Of a DNA stretch of 64,000 nucleotides, positions 45,587-54,942 are shown one piece after another (the stretch's first letter is position 1; each line of letters opens with the position of its first letter). The DNA comes from Micavibrio sp. (GTDB lineage: Bacteria > Pseudomonadota > Alphaproteobacteria > Micavibrionales > Micavibrionaceae). The stretch is from positions 124,001 to 188,000 of the forward strand of contig JALSJP010000001.1 in assembly GCA_026989265.1 (NCBI GenBank), given 5' to 3'. The notes beneath the pieces were generated by a model, which searched no databases, was not told the origin of the DNA, and saw only the letters and a list, made by a program, of their open reading frames with translations. The translations under genes were made by a program, and so were the position numbers.

Positions 45587-46246
45587 CTAGAATTCAAATT
45601 CCAAAGATGGCTCAAATCCTTTTATAAAGGGAATGTTTGCATCGAATAGCTTTTTACACGAAACATCACCATTATGGCTTTTTATAAATAAGGTCGCACA
45701 GCCTACATATGAAGAATCCTCTCTCACAACAGCGACAAGGCGACCGCCTACATCTATTTGGTCAATGATTTTTTTAGGGACTTCGCTAACGGCGCCATTT
45801 ATAATAATCAAGCTATATGGAGCTTGTTCAGGAACACCATTTGCTAACTCACCCTCTGATAGCACAATATTATTAACCCCAAGCTGCTCCCAAAGTTTGG
45901 CGGCCTTATCCATCTGACGTTTATTATGTTCTAACGCGATAACTGTTGTAACTAATGGCGATAAAATAGCGGACGAGTAACCATAAGCAGACCCAATATC
46001 CAAAACAACATCAAAACCGCAAGGATTAGCCGCCTGCACCATTTTAGAATAAACAATAGGAGATAATAAGAATCTCCCCTGCCCTATATCAAGGCTTTCA
46101 TCAATATAAGCAACATCTCGTAATTTTTGAGGAACAAACATTTCTCTAGGAACATAGCTAAATGATTCTAAAATTTGCTCATTAACGACACCAGAAGTGC
46201 TTAACTGACCATCAATCATATTTACTCGCGCCTTAGGAAAATCCAT
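45587..46246 (-). CDS. pcm: Pcm-like methyltransferase (protein-L-isoaspartate O-methyltransferase family)
   Basis: SAM-dependent methyltransferase of the family that repairs isoaspartyl residues. Seen: DGQLSTSGVVNEQILESFSY, SPIVYSKMVQAANP, and motif I as VLDIGSAYGYSSAIL (about residues 82-96). The second of two adjacent start codons (46246) is used here; the first (46249) is equally possible. The family active-site loop with Ser and His (usually SxPHM-like) is not recognisable, and this alphaproteobacterial subgroup may have another substrate. In relatives tolC follows; here popZ and valS follow on the same strand after a 126-base gap. Confidence 0.8.
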   Translation of the reverse strand: MDFPKARVNMIDGQLSTSGVVNEQILESFSYVPREMFVPQKLRDVAYIDESLDIGQGRFLLSPIVYSKMVQAANPCGFDVVLDIGSAYGYSSAILSPLVTTVIALEHNKRQMDKAAKLWEQLGVNNIVLSEGELANGVPEQAPYSLIIINGAVSEVPKKIIDQIDVGGRLVAVVREDSSYVGCATLFIKSHNGDVSCKKLFDANIPFIKGFEPSLEFEF

Positions 46247-46419
46247 CATGTTTTTGCTCTATTGTTTTGAAATTTACCACCTGCCTGTTTGAAAATAGCC
46301 CTATTTAATGTAATTGACCAGATGTTTTTCATGAAAATGCAGTTTCTTTTTCAGTTGGTTGTTGACTTCATGTTACAATATAATCTAATCATTTACTACT
46401 TGCTTAAAAGTAAAGTGAT

Positions 46420-46493
46420 GGCGCGGTGGCAGAGAGGCTATGCAGCGGATTGCAACTCCGTGTACACCGGTTCAACTCCGGTCCGTGCCTCCA
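46420..46493 (+). tRNA. tRNA-Cys (GCA)
   Basis: A 74-base cloverleaf: acceptor GGCGCGG pairs with CCGTGCC (one G-U), anticodon loop ATTGCAAC with anticodon GCA, T arm CCGG-TTCAACT-CCGG, discriminator T, and an encoded CCA end. The 170-base gap before it (46250-46419) has a TTGACT box and TATAAT-like bases but no clean 17-base spacing. Confidence 0.97.
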
Positions 46494-46561
46494 TTATTTT
46501 CTTTGCAATTCTTGCTTGACAAGAAAGGCGCGTCAGGGCATATAAAAGCCCACATAGATGT

Positions 46562-46636
46562 TCCCCAGTAACTCAGTGGTAGAGTAGGTGACTGTTAATC
46601 ACTTTGTCGGAGGTTCGAATCCTTCCTGGGGAGCCA
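46562..46636 (+). tRNA. tRNA-Asn (GTT)
   Basis: A 75-base cloverleaf: acceptor TCCCCAG pairs with CTGGGGA, anticodon GTT within CTGTTAATC, T loop GTTCGAATC, discriminator G and an encoded CCA. It follows tRNA-Cys by 68 bases, likely in the same transcript. Confidence 0.97.
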
Positions 46637-46693
46637 TTTTTCAATTTATTTCTATTCACACACACTCACAGATATACTATAAAGATTAGAGGC

Positions 46694-46733
46694 TTAGCAT
46701 TGAGGTTATTTAGTTAGCATTGAGGTTATTTAG
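46694..46733. repeat. Perfect 20-bp tandem duplication downstream of amn
   Basis: TTAGCATTGAGGTTATTTAG occurs twice head to tail (46694-46713 and 46714-46733) in the 107-base gap between tRNA-Asn and the amn stop codon. Confidence 0.9.
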
Positions 46734-46743
46734 TAAGTCACCA

Positions 46744-48255
46744 TCATTGAAATGCAGGTTCATCAAAAGAGCGGAGCTTACGGCTATGGAGTTTTTCAGG
46801 TGATAAATCACGCAGCAATGTCATAGTAAGCAAGCCAATTTTCAAATGCTGCTCTACTCGCTCACGATAAAAACTATCCGCCATACCAGGTAATTTAAGC
46901 TGCCCATGCAAGGGCTTATCCGATACGCAAAGCAGCGTCCCGTAAGGAACGCGGAAGCGAAAACCATTTGCGGCTATCGTGCCTGATTCCATATCAAGAG
47001 CAATTGCCCTGCTCTGGCTTAGGCGTTTATTTTGCGTTAGATATGATTTTAGCTCCCAATTACGGTCATCGGTCGTTGCTACCGTTCCCGTGCGCATAAC
47101 CTTTTTAAGGTCATAGCCTTCATTGCCCGTAACCTCTGCCACTGCCTTTTCCAAGGCTTGCTGAACCTCTGCTAATGCGGGGATAGGAATGCTTGGCGGC
47201 AGAGCGTCATCTAAAATCTGATCCTCGCGCAAATAACCATGAGCAAGCACATAATCACCAAGTCTTTGAGATTGGCGCAACCCCGCGCAATGCCCAAGCA
47301 TAAGCCAAGCATGTGGGCGAAGTACCGCTATATGATCTGTAATCGTTTTAGCATTAGAAGGTCCAACGCCAATATTCACCATAGTAATGCCCGATCCATC
47401 GGCGCGTTTGAGGTGGTAAGCTGGCATTTGCGGCAATCTTTTAAGATGATCTCCATCATCTGCTATATCGCTATGCTCGCTAATATTTTGATTAAGAATG
47501 ACCTTACCGCCCGCTTGCACAAATGCGCTATACTCCATGCGCTGCGCCTTTAATTCGGGGTCATCGGTATGTTCCATCATATCTTGAGCAAGCTCTATGA
47601 ACTCATCAATATAAAACTGGTAATTAGTGAACAGCACATAATTTTGAAAATGCTCTGACCTTGTTCCGCAATAATGCTTTAAACGCTGTAAGCTTAGATC
47701 CACGCGCGGCGCAATGAATAATGCTAGCGGGTCTGGCTCGTTACGCCTTTTAGGGGTGTAAGCCGCATTTGCTATCTCATCATCAAGAATATCTAGATTA
47801 GGCACATCGAAAAATTCGGGCAAATCGGCTACTTGTTGCTCGTTTAAATCGCTTTCAAGGTGAAACCCCTCTTCCAGCGCGAAATGCAGCGGGATAGGAG
47901 TATCACTCACCCCGACCTCAATCGGTATGTCATGATTTTTTATTAAAAGGCGGAATTGCTCACGGTAATATTCATCGAATATATCAGGGCGCGTTATCGT
48001 GGTCATATATGTGCCAGGGCGCGGCGCGAACCCGTATGAAAAGCGCGTATCCGCTCGCTTAGCAAGCTTTGTTGTGATTTTCACATATGGATAATATGCA
48101 GATATTTTCTCGCTAGCTATATTGCCATTGCAATAGTCACTAAATGCAGCGCGTAATATTTGCGTATTTGCATCATATATTTGCTTAACAGCTTTTATAA
48201 CGCTATCCGCATCATGAAAGCTTTGTGCCTTAAAATTCTCTAATTTTTTAACCAT
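46744..48255 (-). CDS. amn: Amn, AMP nucleosidase
   Basis: Hydrolyses AMP to adenine and ribose 5-phosphate, so controlling the adenylate pool. The 503-aa protein has the N-terminal regulatory domain and a C-terminal nucleoside-phosphorylase-like catalytic domain with GHCAGLRQSQRLGDYVLAHG, GTVATTDDRNWELK and ALDMESGTIAANGFRFRVPY (the catalytic acidic residue lies in DMESGT). It stands alone on the minus strand, next to two tRNA genes. Confidence 0.95.
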   Translation of the reverse strand: MVKKLENFKAQSFHDADSVIKAVKQIYDANTQILRAAFSDYCNGNIASEKISAYYPYVKITTKLAKRADTRFSYGFAPRPGTYMTTITRPDIFDEYYREQFRLLIKNHDIPIEVGVSDTPIPLHFALEEGFHLESDLNEQQVADLPEFFDVPNLDILDDEIANAAYTPKRRNEPDPLALFIAPRVDLSLQRLKHYCGTRSEHFQNYVLFTNYQFYIDEFIELAQDMMEHTDDPELKAQRMEYSAFVQAGGKVILNQNISEHSDIADDGDHLKRLPQMPAYHLKRADGSGITMVNIGVGPSNAKTITDHIAVLRPHAWLMLGHCAGLRQSQRLGDYVLAHGYLREDQILDDALPPSIPIPALAEVQQALEKAVAEVTGNEGYDLKKVMRTGTVATTDDRNWELKSYLTQNKRLSQSRAIALDMESGTIAANGFRFRVPYGTLLCVSDKPLHGQLKLPGMADSFYRERVEQHLKIGLLTMTLLRDLSPEKLHSRKLRSFDEPAFQ

Positions 48256-48333
48256 ATAGCTAAGATGCCCTATTTATATTAAGATTAAGTGAAGTTATGT
48301 AGAAAGCCATGCTCAACTCTATACGCAATTAGA

Positions 48334-48380
48334 TACCACATATGCGCCATCAAGCAAGAACTTACTGTCTATAGCATGGG
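48334..48380. repeat. Second copy of the nuoN-birA hairpin core
   Basis: This segment in the 259-base gap before etfB resembles 19996-20044: both contain CCACAT, then the identical 16-mer CATCAAGCAAGAACTT (20011-20026 and 48348-48363), then a TAT...GCATGG block. Flanking bases can form an imperfect hairpin (GCGCCA/TGGCGC). The gap holds no other gene I can support. Confidence 0.55.
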
Positions 48381-48514
48381 ATTTGGTCTTATTATTATGC
48401 TCTCTGGCGCGTTACTATTTGCAAAATAATAGCAGCCTATTTATTTCTTGCGCTATTGTGTTTTTTGCATCAAGATTAATGGCTATTTATTACCTCTATT
48501 TGGAGCAGTTATAT

Positions 48515-49279
48515 ATGAAAATACTTGTCCCTATAAAACGCGTTGTTGATTACAATGTTAAAGTGCGCGTTAAGTCTGATGGCTCTGCTATTGAGCTTGC
48601 GAATGTTAAAATGTCGATAAATCCATTTGATGAGATAGCAGTAGAAGAAGCTGTGCGCCTGAAAGAATCTGGCAAGGTTTCGGAAATAGTGGTCGTTACT
48701 ATCGCCTCAGAAAAGGGGCAAGAGCAAATTCGTACGGCTATGGCTATTGGTGCGGATCGCGGGATTTTAGTTAAAACTGACGCGGCTATTGATCTTGGCG
48801 GGGTTGAGCCTCTCAGCGTTGCTAAAACTTTAAAGGCTTTGATTGATAAAGAAAATCCTGATCTGGTTATTATGGGAAAGCAAGCAATTGATGATGATTC
48901 TAACCAAACGGGGCAAATGCTTGCCGCGCTGCTTGGCTGGGCGCAAGGCACTTTTGCATCCAAACTTGACATAGACGGCGATAAAATCACGGTCACGCGT
49001 GAGGTTGATGGCGGGCTTGAAACGTTGGAGCTTTGCTCCCCCGCTATTATAACTACTGATCTACGCCTTAATGAGCCGCGCTATGCTAAGCTTCCCGATA
49101 TTATGAAAGCCAAGAAAAAGCCGCTTGAAATTATCGAGCCGTCAGATCTTGGGCTTGATTACTCTGTGCGCATGAAAATTGTAAATATAGCTGAGCCACA
49201 GCCACGCAAAGGCGGCATAAAAGTTGATAATGTTGATGATTTAATTGATAAGCTTAAAAACGAAGCAAGGGTGATATAG
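48515..49279 (+). CDS. etfB: EtfB, electron transfer flavoprotein beta subunit
   Basis: Small subunit of ETF, which passes electrons from acyl-CoA and other dehydrogenases to ETF-quinone oxidoreductase. Seen: [20 protein letters not shown] at the start, [20 protein letters not shown] with the AMP-binding residues, and [20 protein letters not shown]. The ATG at 48515 has GGAG 10 bases upstream; the frame is open further upstream to 48383 but that part encodes an unrelated hydrophobic stretch. 254 aa. etfA follows after 2 bases. Confidence 0.97.
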   Translation: MKILVPIKRVVDYNVKVRVKSDGSAIELANVKMSINPFDEIAVEEAVRLKESGKVSEIVVVTIASEKGQEQIRTAMAIGADRGILVKTDAAIDLGGVEPLSVAKTLKALIDKENPDLVIMGKQAIDDDSNQTGQMLAALLGWAQGTFASKLDIDGDKITVTREVDGGLETLELCSPAIITTDLRLNEPRYAKLPDIMKAKKKPLEIIEPSDLGLDYSVRMKIVNIAEPQPRKGGIKVDNVDDLIDKLKNEARVI

Positions 49280-49281
49280 AT

Positions 49282-50211
49282 ATGAGCATACTTATATTGG
49301 CAGAACATGATAATGTTTCCATAAAAACCACAACTCTAAACACAATAGGTGCAGCCGTAAAAATTGGCGGGGATATTGATATAGTTGTTATAGGCTCAAA
49401 TTGTGGCGTAGTGGCGGAGGCTGCCTCTAAAATATCCAATGTTAACAAAGTGATACTGGCAGATGCAGAGCATTTAAAGCACCAAACAGCCGAGGAAATT
49501 GCCCCTATAATTGTGGATTTAGCAAAGTCTTACTCTCACATACTCGCGCCGGCAACTACCTTTGGCAAGAACGCCCTGCCCCGCGCGGCGGCATTGCTGG
49601 ATATGCAGCAAATATCAGATATTATATCTGTGGAATCGGTCGATACATTCAAACGACCAGTATATGCGGGGAATGCGATTGCCACTGTGCAATCATCCGA
49701 CAGCATAAAGCTTATAACCGTTCGCAGCACTGGCTTTGACGCGGTGGACGCTACGGGAGGAAGTGCAGAGATAGAAAATTATTCAGTGGGCGCGGCGGTA
49801 AACTTAAGTAAATTCATTAAGCAGGAATTTACAAAATCCGAACGCCCAGAGCTTAGCTCCGCTAAAATAGTAGTATCAGGTGGGCGCGGCGTTGGCTCTA
49901 AAGAAAATTTTGATCTCATAGAAAAATTGGCGGATAAGCTTGGCGCGGCTATTGGTGCATCTAGAGCAGCCGTTGACGCTGGCTATGTCCCTAATGATTA
50001 TCAAGTTGGGCAAACGGGGAAAATTGTTGCTCCCGATTTATATATAGCCATTGGAATTTCAGGAGCGATTCAGCATTTAGCAGGCATGAAGGACTCTAAG
50101 GTGATCGTTGCCATAAATAAGGATGAAGACGCGCCGATATTCTCTATTGCGGATTATGGGTTAGTTGCTGATTTATTCGACGCTGTCCCTGAGCTTGAAG
50201 AAAAACTGTAA
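49282..50211 (+). CDS. etfA: EtfA, electron transfer flavoprotein alpha subunit
   Basis: FAD-binding partner of EtfB. The FAD domain is clear: VSGGRGVGSKENFDLIEKLA, GAAIGASRAAVDAGYVPNDY, QVGQTGKIVAPDLYIAIGIS, then GAIQHLAGMKDSKVIVAINK. 309 aa, typical. It forms a two-gene operon with etfB. ETF-quinone oxidoreductase is not in the window. Confidence 0.97.
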   Translation: MSILILAEHDNVSIKTTTLNTIGAAVKIGGDIDIVVIGSNCGVVAEAASKISNVNKVILADAEHLKHQTAEEIAPIIVDLAKSYSHILAPATTFGKNALPRAAALLDMQQISDIISVESVDTFKRPVYAGNAIATVQSSDSIKLITVRSTGFDAVDATGGSAEIENYSVGAAVNLSKFIKQEFTKSERPELSSAKIVVSGGRGVGSKENFDLIEKLADKLGAAIGASRAAVDAGYVPNDYQVGQTGKIVAPDLYIAIGISGAIQHLAGMKDSKVIVAINKDEDAPIFSIADYGLVADLFDAVPELEEKL

Positions 50212-50255
50212 AGCTTGACTTTAAGAACCTGCGCAACAAAATCCAATCACTCCAT

Positions 50256-50304
50256 TTACATTTAACAAATTACAACATAGGGGTGGAGAGCTATGTCAAT
50301 GTAA
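50256..50304. terminator. Possible bidirectional terminator between etfA and tlpA-like
   Basis: Nested stems TTACATT/AATGTAA (50256-50262, 50298-50304) and ACATAG/CTATGT (50275-50280, 50291-50296) lie between the two convergent genes. On the plus strand a T-rich GGTTTTATG follows. It is weak in GC. Confidence 0.4.
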
Positions 50305-50319
50305 GGTTTTATGTTCTAA

Positions 50320-50928
50320 TTAATAAACTTTTCTTACAAGATCAAGGAAGTCAATAACCCCTTTATCATGCCATAAAGCTGCGCCATGCATTTCATATAA
50401 AATGCGCCCAGATCTGTTTATAATCAATGTCATAGGTAGCTTGTGAACATTAATGCTCTTTTGCAATTCCATATTATAATCATTGTAATTAGCGATATTC
50501 TCGACCCCGTAACGCTTTGCAAATAGAGCAACCTTTGGCAGGTTTTTCTTAGTATCAACCGATACAGCCATAACGCGCCAACCACTTTCATATGGCAGTA
50601 TTTGAGCAAGCCTCCCTAGTGAGGGAAGCTCCTTAACGCATGGCGCGCACCATGTCGCCCAAATATTTAAAATCGTATATTTACCGCCAAATTTCCTTAT
50701 GCTTACAAAATCCCCCGCAGGGCCTAATATTTTAATTGATGACGGCAAGTAATAATCACCGCCCTTATAAGTTTTGAACTCCTTAAATTTAGCTGCAAAA
50801 TTAACCTCTTCTACTTCAAGCTTCTTTTTATTATTTATCCAAAAAGCACCCAATAAAATTAAGGTTACAAATATAAATCCCGCCAACATAAAAAATCGTT
50901 CAAAATATCTTTTGGGGACATCTGCCAT
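50320..50928 (-). CDS. TlpA-like membrane-anchored thioredoxin
   Basis: Periplasmic thiol-disulfide oxidoreductase of the TlpA/ResA/CcmG group. It has an N-terminal membrane anchor (about residues 12-30), then a thioredoxin fold with the active site WCAPC (93-97) inside ILNIWATWCAPCVKELPSL and the cis-Pro segment HKLPMTLIINRSGRI. 202 aa. In alphaproteobacteria a tlpA-like gene commonly diverges from argH-lptM-lysA; that layout is kept here apart from a missing argH. Confidence 0.9.
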   Translation of the reverse strand: MADVPKRYFERFFMLAGFIFVTLILLGAFWINNKKKLEVEEVNFAAKFKEFKTYKGGDYYLPSSIKILGPAGDFVSIRKFGGKYTILNIWATWCAPCVKELPSLGRLAQILPYESGWRVMAVSVDTKKNLPKVALFAKRYGVENIANYNDYNMELQKSINVHKLPMTLIINRSGRILYEMHGAALWHDKGVIDFLDLVRKVY

Positions 50929-51008
50929 AAAATTTTCCTTATATTGGTTTTTTGGTTTATTTTTCCATTATTTCAAGATACAAGATAATAAACATATTGG
51001 AAAAAAAC

Positions 51009-51191
51009 ATGACTATTAAAAAACATTTTATATATATTTTTTTATGTGTAAACACACTAATGCTTGGGGCATGCGGGATTAAGCCTGCATATGTTGATCC
51101 GCCAAGCGGCGCGCAGCATGACACATTCCCAAGCACTTACCCTGATATAAGTACAGACCCAATAGTGGGATTAGAGCGCAAAGATTTATAG
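51009..51191 (+). CDS. Small lipoprotein, LptM-like
   Basis: 60-aa lipoprotein: signal peptide with lipobox LGAC (mature N-terminal Cys about residue 21), then GIKPAYVDPPS, the GxK/xPxY pattern of LptM (YifL), which in E. coli helps LptD mature. I use the ATG at 51009; the frame is open further upstream but those codons look like intergenic sequence. It ends 2 bases before lysA, a conserved pairing. The gene is short, so the identification rests on the lipobox, motif and position. Confidence 0.75.
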   Translation: MTIKKHFIYIFLCVNTLMLGACGIKPAYVDPPSGAQHDTFPSTYPDISTDPIVGLERKDL

Positions 51192-51193
51192 AT

Positions 51194-52462
51194 ATGAGCG
51201 GTTTTCACGATATAAACGGCGTACTTCACGTTGATAATGTGCCATTGCCTGATATTGCAAAACAATATGGCACGCCTTGCTATGTCTATAGCGCATCAGT
51301 AATTAGGGGGCAATTTAATGCTCTTAAAGATGCTATGGCGCGGGCATTACCTGCAAATCGCCAGCCTTTACTATGCTATGCCTGCAAGGCAAATTCCAAT
51401 ATCGCAATTTTGAAATTGCTGCAAAATTTAGGCAGCGGGCTTGAAATTGTATCCGAAGGTGAGCTATTGCGCGGGCTTAAGGCTGGGTTTTCAGGCAATA
51501 AGATTATATCCACAAGCTTTGGCAAGAATGAGAGCGAGATAAAAGCATGTCTTAAGGCTGGTATCTTGCAATTTAACGTAGAATCACCTGATGAGCTGGA
51601 TAATATCAATAAATTCGCTGGTGAGATGGGCAAATGCGCGGATGCGCTGTTCCGTCTTAATCCTGATATTCGCGGCGGCGGTAATAGCAAAATTGAAACA
51701 GGGCGCAAAGAAGATAAATTCGGCAATACAGCAGATGACATACTCCGCCTTTATAAAATTGCTAATGAGATGGAAAACGTAACCCCGCTTGGCTTATCTA
51801 TACATATTGGTTCTCAAATATCGCAAGCAAACACATTTAAACCTGCCTTTGAAAAACTAGCCGAGCTTGTTCATATATTGCGGGGCAAAGGCTATAAGGT
51901 TGAGCGCACCGATATTGGCGGCGGCTTTCCTATTATTTATAATGATGAGCAGCTTTTAGACCTTGATGAATATGCGGGTTTTGTGCGTGATATAATCTTA
52001 CCACTAAACACGCAAATACAAATGGAACCGGGGCGTTATATGGTTGGAAATGCAGGCATTTTGCTTGCTAAAACTCAATATATAAAGCAAACACCCGCGC
52101 GGGAATTCATTGTACTTGACGCAGGCATGAGCGATTTAATCCGCCCCACTTTATATGAGGCATATCACAATGTGCGCACTGTTATGAATAGTAACAGAAA
52201 CGCCAAGACATATGATGTTGTCGGTCCTATTTGTGAAAGCGGAGATATATTTGCAAAAAACCGCTCTGTAAATGAGGTTAATGATGGCGATTTACTGGTT
52301 ATTGAGTCAGTCGGGGCGTATGGATTTTCCATGGCTTCTAACTATAACTCCCGCCCTCTTCCCGCAGAAATATTAGTTGATGGTGATAATATAGCCCTTA
52401 TCGGCGCGGCTCAAACAATTGATGAGCTTATAGCAAGGGAAAACATCCCCGATTGGCTATAA
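51194..52462 (+). CDS. lysA: LysA, diaminopimelate decarboxylase
   Basis: PLP enzyme that makes L-lysine from meso-diaminopimelate, the last step of lysine synthesis. Seen: the PLP lysine in LLCYACKANSNIAILKLL, GLEIVSEGELLRGLKAGF, the GGGFP-type phosphate-binding loop DIGGGFPIIYND, and the C-terminal GPICESGDIFAKNR and SVGAYGFSMASNYNSRP. 422 aa, typical. Confidence 0.97.
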   Translation: MSGFHDINGVLHVDNVPLPDIAKQYGTPCYVYSASVIRGQFNALKDAMARALPANRQPLLCYACKANSNIAILKLLQNLGSGLEIVSEGELLRGLKAGFSGNKIISTSFGKNESEIKACLKAGILQFNVESPDELDNINKFAGEMGKCADALFRLNPDIRGGGNSKIETGRKEDKFGNTADDILRLYKIANEMENVTPLGLSIHIGSQISQANTFKPAFEKLAELVHILRGKGYKVERTDIGGGFPIIYNDEQLLDLDEYAGFVRDIILPLNTQIQMEPGRYMVGNAGILLAKTQYIKQTPAREFIVLDAGMSDLIRPTLYEAYHNVRTVMNSNRNAKTYDVVGPICESGDIFAKNRSVNEVNDGDLLVIESVGAYGFSMASNYNSRPLPAEILVDGDNIALIGAAQTIDELIARENIPDWL

Positions 52463-52503
52463 AATTATATATTAGCGCATAAAAACCAGCTATCTTTACC
52501 CCT

Positions 52504-54942
52504 ATGTTTGATCCTTTAGATAAAGACAATCTGCCCTATTTTAATGCTCTTTCCAATAAGCGGAAAAGGGCATTTCTTGCGCTTAGCATCGAAAACATAG
52601 CATTGCAAACATGGCGGATATTTTTCTGGATATTAATGTTTTGTGGCTTATGGATGCTAAGCATTCCAGCATTTTTTGGGCAAATAGCTTCTATTTTAAC
52701 TACATTGATATTTATTCTGGGCTGCTTATATTTCTTTAAAAATGACGTTCTATCTTTTAGATTCCCAAATAAAAATGCACTAGATAAAGCAATGGAAAAG
52801 CAAAGCGGCGCAGCGCGTGGCTACATCAAATTGCTAGATGATGAGCTAGCTAACCCCCAAAAGCGTAATAGCCGCGAACTTTGGCATAGAGCAAAAAAGG
52901 AAGCCTTGCTCTCTATCCCCTCTCTTAAATCACCGCGTCCGCGCCATATAATATCACGCAATGACCCGCTTGCCCTTCGCCTTATCGCTATGCTTATATT
53001 CATATCAGGGCTATTAGTTTCGGGGAGCAGCGCAACTCAAAAAATATCAAGCGGCATTATGCCCATAAGCGTATCTAGCGTCATATCACAAGGGCGCGAT
53101 ACAAATATTTGGATCAAGCCACCCGAATATACTCAAATAGAGCAGACTCATATTATCGGAAATATCGCTCCTAACACGGTTTTGGATATAGCAAAAGGCA
53201 GTAAAATCAGGATAAGAATCCATAGTCTGCTAGGTGAAAAATTCGCCCCAGTATTTTACAATGGTGATATAAAGACCAAGATGACATATATGGGCGAAGG
53301 GCTTTACGGCATTGAAACCGTGATTGAAAATGCAAATAGCCTTTTTATTAAGCAAGGGGTTATTACTAGAACTCGCCTAAATTACAATTTCATAAAAGAC
53401 AATCCACCAGAAATATATCTTGCTAAAACTCCATATGAAATAATGGATAAGGGGCAAATTCGTTTTGCCTTAATTGTTAAGGATGATTACGGCGCAAAAG
53501 AGCTTCACATGAATATGAACATCAATGAAATGGTAGAAGATTTGCCGCTTGGGAATACATATTCGCAATCTCGCCTTGTGATGTCACAGCCTAATGATCG
53601 GTTTAAAATATCTCCCATTTATGACCTTACATGGCACACATGGGCGGGGCTTCCCGTTACTTTTGAATATAGCGTAACAGACCATAGCGGACAGAAAACC
53701 ACGCTAGAAAAGATAGAGCTTGCCTTGCCAGAGCGGGAGTTCAAACATCCTATGGCAAAGTCAATTATTGCTATGCGTAAACGCCTTGCTTGGGATTATA
53801 ATGATAGCTTTATAGATATATCGCGCAATATTGAAATATTGCTAAGCGCTCCTGATTATTTCCAAAATGACAAAACGATATATCTTGCATTACGTAGCGC
53901 AAGCTCGCGCCTCCTATATTCAGATATGTATGAAGGGCAAGAGCGCATAAAAACTGCAAGGGCTGTAATTGACCTGCTATGGAACATTGCCATAGTTATA
54001 GAAGATGGTGACCTATCCCAAGCCATGAGAGAGCTTAGGATAGCACAAAGAAACCTTGAAAATGCCACGCGTGATCCAAATTCCACGGACAAAGAAATAT
54101 CAGATTTAATGGACAGGCTGCGCGAAAAAATGGCTAATTATTTTGCAGAAATGCAGCGCGAAGCACAGAAAAACATGGCAGATACAAAGGACTTCCCCCC
54201 TCTTTCAGCCGATGATTTCGGGCAGTTAATATCTCCTGATGCGCTTTCGAAATTAATGGAGCAAATAGAATCCGCTCTTAAATCGGGTGACACTCAAAAA
54301 GCAGAAGAGCTTATGTCACAGCTTCAGCGCATGATGGAGATGATCGACCCTTCCATGAGCTCGCAATTACCTATGGATATGCAAGCAATGCGCGAGGGGG
54401 TTAATGAGCTGCAAGAGCTTATTGATGGGCAGGAAAAATTGCTTGTTTTTACGCTGGAAAAAGCGATTCGCGATACTAATATAGACACCAGCCAAAATAA
54501 AATTGAGCAAGAGGCTTTGCGATATATCCTTGGGCAGCTTATGCTTGAAATATCGGAAAAGCTGGATAAAATCCCTGAATCCATGGGGTTTGCCGAGCAA
54601 GAAATGCGATTATCAGAAAATGCACTAGGCAATAATGAGCCTATTCAATCTATTCCACCTCAAGAACAAGCAATAAAGCATCTTAAATCTGCCAAGCAAG
54701 AGTTAAGCAAACAATTCAAATCACGCATGAAACAAATGGTTGGGATTGGATTTAATGCCGAGCGCAAGTTAGATCCGCTAGGGCGCGATTATTCCAGCCC
54801 ATCTAATGATGTGAAGATTCCTGATGAGGCGCAGAAGAAGGCACTTGATGAGGTTTTGAAGACTCTTCGTGATCGCTCTGGTGATCGCTCTCGCCCTGAT
54901 GAGGAGCTGGATTACTTGCGTCGCTTACTTCGCCAGTTTTAA
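52504..54942 (+). CDS. TIGR02302/DUF4175 family membrane protein
   Basis: 812-aa protein found next to lysA in many alphaproteobacteria; function unknown. Seen: a short cytoplasmic N terminus, three hydrophobic helices (about residues 38-56, 58-78 and 155-175), a long periplasmic region, a helical Gln/Met/Glu-rich part (about residues 540-700), and the conserved C-terminal EELDYLRRLLRQF. It is 41 bases after lysA. The last 140 bases lie antisense to the DUF3426 gene. Confidence 0.85.
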   Translation: MFDPLDKDNLPYFNALSNKRKRAFLALSIENIALQTWRIFFWILMFCGLWMLSIPAFFGQIASILTTLIFILGCLYFFKNDVLSFRFPNKNALDKAMEKQSGAARGYIKLLDDELANPQKRNSRELWHRAKKEALLSIPSLKSPRPRHIISRNDPLALRLIAMLIFISGLLVSGSSATQKISSGIMPISVSSVISQGRDTNIWIKPPEYTQIEQTHIIGNIAPNTVLDIAKGSKIRIRIHSLLGEKFAPVFYNGDIKTKMTYMGEGLYGIETVIENANSLFIKQGVITRTRLNYNFIKDNPPEIYLAKTPYEIMDKGQIRFALIVKDDYGAKELHMNMNINEMVEDLPLGNTYSQSRLVMSQPNDRFKISPIYDLTWHTWAGLPVTFEYSVTDHSGQKTTLEKIELALPEREFKHPMAKSIIAMRKRLAWDYNDSFIDISRNIEILLSAPDYFQNDKTIYLALRSASSRLLYSDMYEGQERIKTARAVIDLLWNIAIVIEDGDLSQAMRELRIAQRNLENATRDPNSTDKEISDLMDRLREKMANYFAEMQREAQKNMADTKDFPPLSADDFGQLISPDALSKLMEQIESALKSGDTQKAEELMSQLQRMMEMIDPSMSSQLPMDMQAMREGVNELQELIDGQEKLLVFTLEKAIRDTNIDTSQNKIEQEALRYILGQLMLEISEKLDKIPESMGFAEQEMRLSENALGNNEPIQSIPPQEQAIKHLKSAKQELSKQFKSRMKQMVGIGFNAERKLDPLGRDYSSPSNDVKIPDEAQKKALDEVLKTLRDRSGDRSRPDEELDYLRRLLRQF

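Noticed and set aside
48383-48514. N-terminal extension of EtfB by 44 residues
   Set aside because: The frame is open but the conserved protein starts at 48515 with a good ribosome-binding site; the upstream part is a hydrophobic run from intergenic sequence.
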